A stretch of 10,560 bases of DNA. Origin: Clostridia bacterium (GTDB taxonomy: Bacteria; Bacillota_A; Clostridia; Oscillospirales; QAKW01). The stretch spans positions 1 through 10,560 of the forward strand of contig JAFQKO010000103.1 in NCBI GenBank assembly GCA_017396865.1, read 5' to 3'. Positions 1 through 6,651 of the stretch are shown here, in pieces; position 1 is the stretch's first letter; the number at the start of each line of letters is the position of its first letter. Below the pieces are notes generated by a model, which was given only the letters and a program-made list of their open reading frames with translations, did not search any database and was not told the DNA's origin. The position numbers and the translations under genes are program-made.

Positions 1-675
1 ATCGAGAGCCGCATCGAGCAGGAAAAACGGCTGACGTGGGAGGAGCTGTATCAGGCGATGGACGATGATTTCGCCGATGAACGCATCCGCCTGATGCTGC
101 AGACCGCCCCCCGCTATTGCGGCGGAAATACCTGTTCGGATGCCTGGGCAAAGAAGCTCACCGAGATCTGGGTGGAGGCGGTCAAGGCCCAGCCGATGCC
201 CGCAGGGCGGCAGCTCATTCCGGGTTGGTTTTCCTGGTCGCGCACCATCGAATACGGCTCCAAGGTCGGCGCCACCCCCAACGGCCGCCGCGCAGGCGAG
301 CCTATCTCCCACGGTGCCAATCCCAACCCCCATTTCAGAAGCGACGGCGCCGTTACCGCCCAGTCTAACGGCATCGCTTCGGTGCAGTGCGGTTGGGGCA
401 ATACCGCGCCGCTGCAGTTGGAGTTTGATCCCCATCTCGCCGCCGACGAAAAGGGTGTCGATACGGTGCTGAAGCTGATCGAGGGCCACTTCAGGCAGGG
501 CGGAACGCTGATCAACATCAACGTGTTGGATAAGGAAAAACTGATGGAAGCCAACGAAAACCCCGATCTCCACCCCGATTTGGTGGTGCGGGTAACGGGC
601 TTCACCGCCTATTTCGCCAGCCTTTCTCCCAAGTTCCGCCAATTGGTCGTGGATCGGTTTTTGGAAGGGATATAA
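1..675 (+). CDS. Glycyl radical enzyme (pyruvate formate-lyase family), C-terminal part
   Basis: The frame is open from base 1, so the gene starts left of the window; the in-frame ATG at 58 is internal. The 224 visible residues are the C-terminal end of a glycyl radical enzyme. They include the GATPNGRRAGEPIS segment (about residues 90-103 of the visible part), GGTLININVLDKE, and the glycyl radical loop VRVTGFTAYF. The radical glycine is Gly200, codon 598-600, followed by 24 residues, as is normal in the family. Family members use a protein radical, installed by a separate radical-SAM activase, for C-C, C-O or C-N bond cleavage under anaerobic conditions. The active-site Cys and substrate-pocket residues are outside the window, so pyruvate formate-lyase, a diol or hydroxyproline dehydratase, or an uncharacterised subclass cannot be told apart. 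No activase gene follows it here; one may lie upstream. No terminator lies between its stop and the hairpin at 904-943. Confidence 0.93.
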   Translation: MESRIEQEKRLTWEELYQAMDDDFADERIRLMLQTAPRYCGGNTCSDAWAKKLTEIWVEAVKAQPMPAGRQLIPGWFSWSRTIEYGSKVGATPNGRRAGEPISHGANPNPHFRSDGAVTAQSNGIASVQCGWGNTAPLQLEFDPHLAADEKGVDTVLKLIEGHFRQGGTLININVLDKEKLMEANENPDLHPDLVVRVTGFTAYFASLSPKFRQLVVDRFLEGI

Positions 676-684
676 AAACAGTTC

Positions 685-713
685 TTGACAGAATGGTTGT
701 TTTTTGATATGCT
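685..713 (+). promoter_or_regulatory. Sigma-A-type promoter for the intergenic RNA
   Basis: A perfect -35 box TTGACA (685-690) is separated by 17 nt from TATGCT (708-713), which matches four of six -10 positions. It lies 10 bp after the glycyl radical enzyme stop and points into 231 nt of non-coding sequence ending in a terminator. The expected start is near 720. An inverted repeat ATGCT (709-713) / AGCAT (721-725) straddles the -10 and start region and could be an operator or part of the RNA fold. Confidence 0.6.
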
Positions 714-719
714 AAATAT

Positions 720-943
720 AAGCATCGGCCGGTGTTTAGAAATGCTGTTTTCCAGCGCGTAACCTACGGGGCGCGCCACATCGTTAACTCGGTGGGCAGC
801 ATTTCGTATTTTTTTGAAAAATCGGGGAGAATGTGGAGTATTTGCAATGGTTCCGTCAGGTTCAAATTGCGCCACAGTAACTCGATTTTTTTATTGGAAC
901 TTTAAAAGGACGAAGAATTTTGAAAATTCTTCGTCCTTTTTTT
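720..943 (+). ncRNA. Candidate structured non-coding RNA with kissing loops
   Basis: No credible protein is encoded here, yet the stretch has a promoter, extensive complementarity and a terminator. Domain 1 is closed by a perfect 9-bp stem (739-747 with 797-805) and contains hairpin 755-759/772-776. Domain 2 nests three stems: 817-824/883-890, 832-836/872-876 and 844-848/866-870. The loop of the domain 1 hairpin (761-769, AACCTACGG) is complementary to the apical loop of domain 2 (853-862), giving nine Watson-Crick pairs with one bulged C at 857, plus two possible G-U pairs. Such complementarity between two loops is hard to explain by chance and points to a compact tertiary fold. No gene follows on this strand, so a cis-acting riboswitch is unlikely. 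It could instead be the structured 3' UTR of the enzyme upstream. The size, the stand-alone setting and the pseudoknot make the Firmicutes raiA motif one candidate family, but I could not verify this from memory. A 6S RNA fold (one long rod) does not fit. Confidence 0.6.
904..943. terminator. Strong bidirectional intrinsic terminator
   Basis: AGGACGAAGAATTTT (907-921) is the exact reverse complement of 923-937, a stem of about 13-15 bp with a tiny loop, extended by flanking A and T runs. On the plus strand it is followed by seven T residues and ends the candidate RNA and any readthrough from the glycyl radical enzyme. On the minus strand it lies 10 nt past the stop of the deacylase gene and is followed by TTTTAAAG, so it probably also terminates that gene. 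Confidence 0.9.
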
Positions 944-946
944 GTT

Positions 947-2425
947 TTATTTAAGAATCAGCTTTCCTGCGCGGGTGCCGTTATGAACGGCATTTTCAAC
1001 GGCGACCTTGCCGCCGAGGAGCACGTAGCGCAGTCCCTCTGCCCGCAGGTGGCAATCGGTGTAGTCTGCGCGGTCGCGGATGGTGGCGGGGTCGAAGATG
1101 CAAAGGTCGGCATCATACCCTTCTTTTATAAGCCCCTTGCCCTGCAGGCCGTAAACGGCGGCGGGCAGGGCGGTCATCTTGCGGATCATCTCCGGCAGGG
1201 GGAGCACCTTCTGCTCCCGCACATACCGCCCCAGCGCCCGCGGGAAGGAGCCGCGCAGGCGGGGATGGTAAACCGCCTTGCTGCCCCGCACCGAGGAGTC
1301 GGTGCAGATCATGCTGCGGGGATGGGTCATCACGGTCTTGATATCCTCCTCGCTCATGGAGAAACAGCAAACACTGCATTGATTGACGCTCTCGGCGATG
1401 AGGTCGAAGGCGGTATCGTAAACGTTTTTGCCGTGGCGCTCGGCGATCTCGTTGAGCCGCAGGCCGCAATATTGGGGATAGCCCTCGCAGACGGTTATGA
1501 GCAGCCAGCTATAATCATCCTCGCCGTACTGCGCCTGCAGTTGCTCTCGGATGGCGGCGCGAACAGCGGGGTCGCGGAGCCGCTCTGCCATCGCCGCACT
1601 GCCGCCGTCGTGATATTGCTTTGGCACAAAGCGGGCGGAAAGGTTGGTATGGGAGGCGGTGTAGGGGTAAACGTCGCAGTAGATATCGCAGCCCTCTCGG
1701 TTGGCTTGATCGATCATGGCAAGGGTGGTTTTCACCTTGCCCCAATTTTGCCGGTAGGCCGCCTTGTGGTGGGAAAATACCGCCCGCGCCCCCGAGGCTT
1801 TGATGACGGCGAGGAATTCCTCGCAGGCTTCGATCAGCTCGTCCGATTCGTTGCGGATGTGGGCGGCCAGCATCCCGCCCGCCTCGGCGGCAACCTTGGC
1901 GAGATATACCAGCTCCTCCGTTTTGGAAAAACAGCTCGGCGGATAGATCAGCCCGAAGGTCAGCCCCAGCGCACCCTGCTCGATCCCCTGCCGCAGCATA
2001 TCGCCCATGGCGGCCAGCTCTGCGGGGGTGGGGTCGCGGTAGTCGGAGCCCATCACCGCCTTGCGCAGGGAGGAGTGCCCCATAAAGGTGGCGAGGTTGG
2101 AGCCCAGCGGCAGATCCCGCACCGCCTCAATAAAGGGCGCCATCGGCGCGGGGGAATTGCCGCATTGCCCGTTGATGGAGGTGGTGATGCCCTGCTCGAT
2201 CTTTTCGGTCAGGTCGGGGTATTGGGGCAGGGCATTGTCGGCGTGGCTGTGGGAATCAATGAACCCGGGGGTAACGGTCAGCCCCGCGACATCGAGGATG
2301 GTCTCCCCTGCCAAAGCCTGCCCGATGCAAGCGATCTTGCCGTCTTTAACAGCAATATCCGCCTTAAAAGCAGGTGCACCGCTGCCATCCAGCAGGCTTC
2401 CGTTTTTGATGACTAAATCGTACAT
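947..2425 (-). CDS. N-acyl-D-amino-acid deacylase (D-aminoacylase) family amidohydrolase
   Basis: This 492-residue protein has the family's usual length and landmarks. The N-terminal beta segment (YDLVIKNGSLLDGSG) leads to GFIDSHSHAD with metal ligands His59 and His61. NGQCGNS supplies Cys88, a metal-ligand cysteine characteristic of D-aminoacylases. AAHIRNE (His189), SHHK (His219/His220) and ICTDSS (Asp375, the likely general base) complete the active site, and the C-terminal DADLCIFDP strand closes the composite domain. Family enzymes hydrolyse N-acyl-D-amino acids to D-amino acid and carboxylate in the cytoplasm; related members act on dihydropyrimidines or other cyclic amides, so the substrate is inferred. 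The start ATG (2423-2425) is supported by AAAGGAGG (2435-2442) nine nt upstream. It appears monocistronic, with its own promoter and terminator. A role in salvage of peptidoglycan or D-amino-acid derivatives is possible but unproven. Confidence 0.9.
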   Translation of the reverse strand: MYDLVIKNGSLLDGSGAPAFKADIAVKDGKIACIGQALAGETILDVAGLTVTPGFIDSHSHADNALPQYPDLTEKIEQGITTSINGQCGNSPAPMAPFIEAVRDLPLGSNLATFMGHSSLRKAVMGSDYRDPTPAELAAMGDMLRQGIEQGALGLTFGLIYPPSCFSKTEELVYLAKVAAEAGGMLAAHIRNESDELIEACEEFLAVIKASGARAVFSHHKAAYRQNWGKVKTTLAMIDQANREGCDIYCDVYPYTASHTNLSARFVPKQYHDGGSAAMAERLRDPAVRAAIREQLQAQYGEDDYSWLLITVCEGYPQYCGLRLNEIAERHGKNVYDTAFDLIAESVNQCSVCCFSMSEEDIKTVMTHPRSMICTDSSVRGSKAVYHPRLRGSFPRALGRYVREQKVLPLPEMIRKMTALPAAVYGLQGKGLIKEGYDADLCIFDPATIRDRADYTDCHLRAEGLRYVLLGGKVAVENAVHNGTRAGKLILK

Positions 2426-2449
2426 ATCCTTGCCCCTCCTTTTTTCGCC

Positions 2450-2478
2450 ATTATATCACCTTTTCCTAAAATAAGCAA
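2450..2478 (-). promoter_or_regulatory. Extended -10 promoter of the deacylase gene
   Basis: Read on the minus strand, TATAAT (2450-2455) is preceded by TGA, making an extended -10 element, and by TTGCTT (2473-2478) at 17-nt spacing. The predicted start is near 2443, giving a leader of about 18 nt that carries the AAAGGAGG ribosome binding site. The -35 hexamer overlaps the flank of the terminator repeat at 2473-2506. Confidence 0.65.
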
Positions 2479-2506
2479 GCGCCGAAGGCAATAGCCCTCG
2501 GCGCTT
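2473..2506 (-). terminator. Terminator hairpin after mcrC (repeat copy R1)
   Basis: AAGCGCCGAAGGC (2477-2489) pairs with GCCCTCGGCGCTT (2494-2506) through 13 positions with a 4-nt loop. The single mismatch is A-C on the plus strand but a G-U pair in minus-strand RNA, so the hairpin is stronger in the direction of mcrC. It begins two bases past the mcrC stop and is followed on the minus strand by GCTTATTTTAGG, a modest U tract. Together with AAGCAAGC upstream, it is nearly identical to the hairpin at 6613-6644. Confidence 0.75.
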
Positions 2507-2508
2507 CT

Positions 2509-3783
2509 TTATGAATCGGCAGAAAGATTCAAATCCTCCGATAGCTTTTCTACGTTTTGCAAATCCACAAAAATTACGCGAATCAGCGCCCCGTCGAGGG
2601 AGGTGTATTGGATCTTTTCTTGAGGAGATCGATCGCTTAGCGGATACAGCAGCGTAACGTTTTTGGCAGCATATTTTTTTTGATAGGCATACATCTGATA
2701 CATATCCGATTGAGCGATGCCGTAATTATTGTTGGGGTCATCATTTAGCCGCTTCCATTTTGTATCCAATATAAAAACAGCCCCTGATTTTTCGGTGATC
2801 ACAATATCAGGCCGCAAAGAAAATTTTTGCGGGTTATCAAACAGATGCTTATTCGTATCCTGCGTTGATACGGTATATTTGTTTGCATCCAACTGCCGTT
2901 TGAGCTGCGCCGCCACATAGCTTTCGAATACGGTTTCCATGGGAAAGAGTAACGCGTATGCGATCTCGGAACCTGAAAAGGATGTAAAACTTTTTCCTTG
3001 CAGAAAAATCCTGCACCACGCCAGGAGGGTACGGTAGTGTTTGGCCTGCCTGTCGTTGGTACACTTAGCGAGGTCGGCAGTATAATCCTGCGAGTCCTCG
3101 ATGTTTTCGAAAGCGTTAAGAAGCAGCTTCAGATCCGCTTTATTCTTGAAAGAAGTACTATGCTTAAAGAGATACTTTAACGTGGATTTAATCAGCTTGT
3201 TTTCGGGGCGGTTTTGATTAAATGTATCATATTGCACACAAAAGCGTTCCTTATGTACATGATTGTACTTGATCTGACGTGTAAAATCAATTTTTCCTCT
3301 GCACACCGCAAGGGTATCGTCCACCGTTTCATAGCCGCTTTTCAAGCCGCGCTTCACAACCGAGAACGCCTCTTCCGAAAACATTTGAATGAAGATTTCA
3401 AAAATCGGCAGGTTATCTGTTTTTACATTGGTGGATTGCAACTGCTTGAACGGAGCGCTCGGAATCGTTCTTAACATTTTGATCAGAAGCGCTTTCGCCG
3501 CTTCCTCTTGTTCAACGCCGCAGATTTTCGGGAGAATCTCAATAACGTTTCCGTCGTTCAGGGCAATGACACCAACGTAGTTTTTGGCGGTGATCACCCG
3601 CCCTATGTTCTTTCGTACGGAAATACCCATCAGATCAAGGGCATCAGTTCCTTTTTCGGAGTTTTCTAAAACAAACTGCTCCAGGCTATCAAATACCGAT
3701 TCCGGTAAATACGTATAGTTATCAAGGTGCTGTCCTCGAACAAAAGAACCATATTCAGTTATACGGTAGGGAGATTTTGCCAT
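2509..3783 (-). CDS. mcrC: McrC-family nuclease subunit of an McrBC restriction system
   Basis: This 424-residue protein is longer than E. coli McrC (about 350). The C-terminal part carries the PD-(D/E)XK nuclease signature: RPDIVI (Asp326) followed by FILDTKWK (Asp340, Lys342), then the SDMYQMYAY helix (about 359-367) typical of McrC. The N-terminal 200 residues, including VGVIALNDGNVIEILPKI and NRPENKLIKSTLKYL, match the McrC-type domain that contacts McrB. By family knowledge McrC cleaves DNA and stimulates the NTPase of McrB when the complex meets modified cytosine sites. The start ATG (3781-3783) is supported by AAAGGAT (3794-3800), which overlaps the mcrB stop codon; the 15-nt gap indicates one operon and probable translational coupling. 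Base composition is clearly AT-richer than in the flanking metabolic genes. All expected catalytic residues are present, so the gene looks intact. Confidence 0.93.
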   Translation of the reverse strand: MAKSPYRITEYGSFVRGQHLDNYTYLPESVFDSLEQFVLENSEKGTDALDLMGISVRKNIGRVITAKNYVGVIALNDGNVIEILPKICGVEQEEAAKALLIKMLRTIPSAPFKQLQSTNVKTDNLPIFEIFIQMFSEEAFSVVKRGLKSGYETVDDTLAVCRGKIDFTRQIKYNHVHKERFCVQYDTFNQNRPENKLIKSTLKYLFKHSTSFKNKADLKLLLNAFENIEDSQDYTADLAKCTNDRQAKHYRTLLAWCRIFLQGKSFTSFSGSEIAYALLFPMETVFESYVAAQLKRQLDANKYTVSTQDTNKHLFDNPQKFSLRPDIVITEKSGAVFILDTKWKRLNDDPNNNYGIAQSDMYQMYAYQKKYAAKNVTLLYPLSDRSPQEKIQYTSLDGALIRVIFVDLQNVEKLSEDLNLSADS

Positions 3784-3798
3784 GAAGCATAAAATCCT

Positions 3799-5859
3799 TT
3801 ACTGATAAATCTTAATATAGGCCGCTGTATTTTCAAACGCTGCGTTGTTGATGGAATACCGCTTGGCTTCATCCAATATATCAAGGGTGTTGCTGCCAAA
3901 CAGCTTTTTGTTAATGGGGCTTTCGAGAATGAATTGGCAGCTTTCGTCATCCACTTGATTATCCCCAAGGATAAGGCGGATTTTTTCATAGTCGTCATAA
4001 AAGTATTCCTGAAGCAGAGGAAGAATCTTATTCTTAAAGACGTTGCCCAAGGCCTCTATGCTCCGATTCTCTTTTAATTTGATGAAATAAGCATGGCCGA
4101 TGGTATGCTCCCGATCAAAGAGGACCTCGATCCGTTCATTGATCTTTTCCAGCATTTTGCCGAGATCGATTCCATCTACAAAAATGCCCGTTATGGGGGT
4201 AACGTCGGGCATCATTTCAACAAAGGAGAATCTTCTGCGAAGAGCAGTATCTAAGGCGGCTATGGAGCGATCCGCCGTGTTCATTGTGCCAAGAATATAA
4301 ACGTTCTCGGGAATGCCAAAGAGCTTTTGGGAATAGGGCAAGGTGATTTTTAATTCTTCCTCTGCGCCGATTCGTTTGGTGTCTTCAATCAAGGTGATTA
4401 ATTCGCCGAAGATTTTTGAAACGTTGCCGCGGTTGATTTCATCAATGATGAAAACACGGTTTTCATCCGTGTCAAAGGGAACGCTTTCGCAGAATTTTTT
4501 AAAAATGCCCGAAGCCACCTCGTATTTGATTTCATTGTTTTCATCGGTGAGGGGCTTAATTCCCTCGATAAACTCTTCATATCCGTAGGATTGATGGAAG
4601 GTAACAAACTCAATTAAGCCCTTGCTTTTGTAATCGGTATAAGTTTTGAAAACATATCCGTAATCCTTAGCCGCCTCTTTTAAGACCGCTTCAATCGGTC
4701 TGCTTTCGATAATGGCCACCGCATAGCAGACAGAGAGGTAGGTTTTTCCGGTGCCCGGAGGGCCATAGAGAATGGTGTTTTTGGGATGAGCTTGTACCGT
4801 CATTTTTGATATGTCCTTTAAATTAATTTCTTTCAAAGCCTCGCGCAGCGGTTTTCGGATCCGAAAAATATAGTACCCGTCTTTTTTCTTCCCCACGAAC
4901 GGAATTGGATAAAATCGTTCTTGGTCGCCATCCATAAAGGTGTCCAAATTAAAGTATTGCTTTATCCGCTTGCCGAGTGCAACCGCATAATTTACGTATG
5001 CCGTCGGATGTCGACCGTATTGCATCGACAATGCTTTGCAGGAGGCTTCGCCGCCGAGCTCCATCATGGCTTTTAACATCGGCATAGCGGAGGAGGGATG
5101 AGGCAGCTCCACCTCAAGAATGTATTTTTTCCAAGCGTCTTTTGTCAGCTTGGGATCGTATTCCTCCGAAGCAGGCCACCAGCTGCTGTGTTTGCTGCCG
5201 AAATATAAAATGTCGTTGGCCAGCATATGATAGTCGGGATCGGCATAGCAGTCTTCGTTCAATCTTGCGCGGGACATTGCCAAAAGCTCTTGGTCGCTTG
5301 AAATAGTATTCAGAATATCCTCGCAAAGTTGATGGTTGCATTCGATTTTAAAGGTTTCGTGCTTGCCGTTGGATTTGGGGAGATGAATACTGTGGTTTTC
5401 GGCAAAATCATATAAAACTGTATATTTATAGATGAAATACTTTTCGGGATATCTTAAGGTGAGGTATACGGAAACAGCATGAAGATCCTGATAATGGTTG
5501 ACATTTTCTTTTGCTGCGAAAGCATCGAAGCTTGCGCGAAAATCATCGAAGCGTTGCGCCAAGGGGAGGTCTTCATTGAAGAGCATTTCGAATAATTTGC
5601 GCACCTCTTGCGGATGCTTGAGAGAAAAATCGATCAGCAGCTTTTTTGCATAATATTGGTTGGACGCCAGCCAATTATAGGTTTTGGCAAGGGCATTTTC
5701 TATCATTGCGGCAAAGTTCGGATCTTCGGGTCTCCAATGATCTTGAAACCATTTGATCGCTTCCCATTTATAGCGTTCTTCCTTGTCGACTTGCATAAAC
5801 TGTTCCTTATACGCCGCAACAATCGGCAGAAGCTCTTTGGAAGATGCAATCGAATGCAT
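3799..5859 (-). CDS. mcrB: McrB-like AAA+ NTPase of an McrBC restriction system
   Basis: This 686-residue protein has a complete McrB-type AAA+ motor: Walker A GPPGTGKT (366-373), Walker B FIIDEINRGN (470-479), the McrB signature MNTADRS (526-532, holding the NTAD motif linked to GTP use in E. coli McrB), and LRRRF (540-544) with probable arginine-finger residues. The first 350 residues are not the short N-terminal DNA-binding domain of E. coli McrB (whole protein about 460 residues). They contain an alpha-helical region (about 1-215) and a module starting SSWWPASEEYDPKLTKDAWKK (225-245), followed by GGEASCKALSMQYGRHPTAYVN, which resembles a winged-helix-like unit seen in other Firmicutes McrB proteins. 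This part presumably reads the DNA target, but that is inference. The start ATG (5857-5859) has AAAAGGAG (5869-5876) nine nt upstream. The gene precedes mcrC in one operon; the pair would form a hexamer-based, NTP-driven nuclease in the cytoplasm. Confidence 0.93.
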   Translation of the reverse strand: MHSIASSKELLPIVAAYKEQFMQVDKEERYKWEAIKWFQDHWRPEDPNFAAMIENALAKTYNWLASNQYYAKKLLIDFSLKHPQEVRKLFEMLFNEDLPLAQRFDDFRASFDAFAAKENVNHYQDLHAVSVYLTLRYPEKYFIYKYTVLYDFAENHSIHLPKSNGKHETFKIECNHQLCEDILNTISSDQELLAMSRARLNEDCYADPDYHMLANDILYFGSKHSSWWPASEEYDPKLTKDAWKKYILEVELPHPSSAMPMLKAMMELGGEASCKALSMQYGRHPTAYVNYAVALGKRIKQYFNLDTFMDGDQERFYPIPFVGKKKDGYYIFRIRKPLREALKEINLKDISKMTVQAHPKNTILYGPPGTGKTYLSVCYAVAIIESRPIEAVLKEAAKDYGYVFKTYTDYKSKGLIEFVTFHQSYGYEEFIEGIKPLTDENNEIKYEVASGIFKKFCESVPFDTDENRVFIIDEINRGNVSKIFGELITLIEDTKRIGAEEELKITLPYSQKLFGIPENVYILGTMNTADRSIAALDTALRRRFSFVEMMPDVTPITGIFVDGIDLGKMLEKINERIEVLFDREHTIGHAYFIKLKENRSIEALGNVFKNKILPLLQEYFYDDYEKIRLILGDNQVDDESCQFILESPINKKLFGSNTLDILDEAKRYSINNAAFENTAAYIKIYQ

Positions 5860-5903
5860 TGACTTACCCTCCTTTTCGGATGCAGAAATTATCGTATAGT
5901 ATC

Positions 5904-5932
5904 ATAATAATACATTTGGTTCGAAAAAGCAA
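5904..5932 (-). promoter_or_regulatory. Candidate promoter of mcrBC
   Basis: On the minus strand TTGCTT (5927-5932) is followed after 17 nt by TATTAT (5904-5909), five of six -10 matches. The predicted start is near 5897, about 37 nt before the mcrB ATG. The surrounding 80 bases are very AT-rich, so other -10-like hexamers occur and the exact start is uncertain. It lies between the small upstream gene and mcrB, so mcrBC can probably be expressed without the upstream gene. Confidence 0.5.
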
Positions 5933-5947
5933 ATTAATTTCTTGAAG

Positions 5948-6532
5948 TCAAAGAGAATCGATCAACTGTAATACAGCTTGCACCGAGCGCCGCTTTGCTT
6001 GCTTTTTTGCCTTCTTTTGAGAGGTCTTGTATTTTTGACCCCATTGCTTCGGCAGATGCTTTTCCTTCGGCGGGGGACTTGCCGGATGGAGAGTGCGAAA
6101 CCAATCGTGCTCAAGGATGTAGTCCAAGTATTCCGCAAGGGTATTGCAATAAACGTTTTGTGGGTGATAGCCGCGGACAGGGCTTTTTGCATCGTTTTTT
6201 GTTTCAAATTCGTTTTTGTGGTAAAGTCGGATGCTTTTTCCGTCGGGGGTGATTACCAGCTTCCAATCGCCAAAGGCAGAAGATAGACGAATGGAGAACA
6301 TATTGAGGTGAATATGAAAGCGTTGATATTTTGGACATTTGGAGATTTCTTCTAATTCATCCCGAAAGCCTATGTACAGGGGATTGCAGTCGCTGCATAA
6401 ATGAAAGCCTTTTTGGCGAGCAACATCTAATGTATCGAACTGAAAAACGCTATATTGGTTGCAGGATTTGATATGGCGGCAATCTTGGGTATGAATGATT
6501 CTTCGGCTGTCCAATGCGTTATAGAAAAACAT
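5948..6532 (-). CDS. Hypothetical protein with N-terminal Cys/His cluster
   Basis: This protein of about 194 residues has no function I can name. Numbered from the GTG at 6542-6544, the N-terminal part has SRRIIHTQDCRHIK and GFHLCSDCNP, giving His18, Cys22, His24, Cys50 and Cys53, an arrangement like small Ada-type zinc fingers. A middle region (about 80-150) looks globular, with conserved-looking tryptophans and FGDWKLVITPDGKSIRLYH. The C-terminal tail is strongly basic (KTSQKKAKKQAKRR), compatible with nucleic-acid binding. I prefer the ATG at 6530-6532 because GTGAG lies seven nt upstream; the GTG at 6542-6544 (reading to 6544) would add four residues but has a poorly spaced ribosome binding site. 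It lies 88 nt upstream of mcrB on the same strand and shares the AT-rich composition of the Mcr block, so it may be an accessory defence protein, but this is association only. Confidence 0.75.
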   Translation of the reverse strand: MFFYNALDSRRIIHTQDCRHIKSCNQYSVFQFDTLDVARQKGFHLCSDCNPLYIGFRDELEEISKCPKYQRFHIHLNMFSIRLSSAFGDWKLVITPDGKSIRLYHKNEFETKNDAKSPVRGYHPQNVYCNTLAEYLDYILEHDWFRTLHPASPPPKEKHLPKQWGQKYKTSQKKAKKQAKRRSVQAVLQLIDSL

Positions 6533-6563
6533 TTTTACGCTCACTTTCTCGTTTGATAATTCT

Positions 6564-6569
6564 ATTATA
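6564..6569 (-). promoter_or_regulatory. -10 element upstream of the hypothetical gene
   Basis: A perfect TATAAT on the minus strand lies about 30 nt before the likely ATG. The region 17 nt upstream is a T run with no good -35 match, so the promoter would be weak or need an activator. The region between here and the hairpin at 6613-6644 shows nothing else recognisable. Confidence 0.35.
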
Positions 6570-6612
6570 TTGCAAACGGTGTACGAAAAAACGGACTGCC
6601 GCCGATCATGAC

Positions 6613-6644
6613 AAGCAAGCGCCGAGGGCTTTGCCCTCGGCGCT
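6613..6644 (-). terminator. Terminator hairpin after xylA (repeat copy R2)
   Basis: AGCGCCGAGGGC (6618-6629) pairs perfectly with GCCCTCGGCGCT (6633-6644) around a 3-nt loop. It starts seven bases past the xylA stop (6652-6654) and so likely ends the xylBA transcript, although the following minus-strand sequence GCTTGTCATG is a poor U tract. In the plus direction it is followed by TTTTTATTT. It shares AAGCAAGCGCCGA and both stem arms with the hairpin at 2473-2506, in the same orientation. Confidence 0.7.
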
Positions 6645-6651
6645 GATGTTT

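Noticed and set aside
609..875. Minus-strand open frame of 88 codons across the intergenic region
   Set aside because: It overlaps the end of the glycyl radical enzyme and the structured RNA region, and shows no ribosome binding site or domain.
720..943. Riboswitch or T-box reading of the structured region
   Set aside because: No gene lies downstream on the plus strand before the terminator, and I found no motif of the ZTP, THF, guanidine or T-box classes.
720..943. 6S RNA
   Set aside because: 6S RNA is one long rod with a central bubble and paired ends. Here the ends do not pair and there are two separate domains joined by loop-loop complementarity.
920..2416. Long plus-strand open frame of about 498 codons
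   Set aside because: It is exactly antisense to the deacylase gene, whose motifs and ribosome binding site are convincing. The frame lacks stops because of high GC and codon bias, and its translation is low-complexity and resembles no family.
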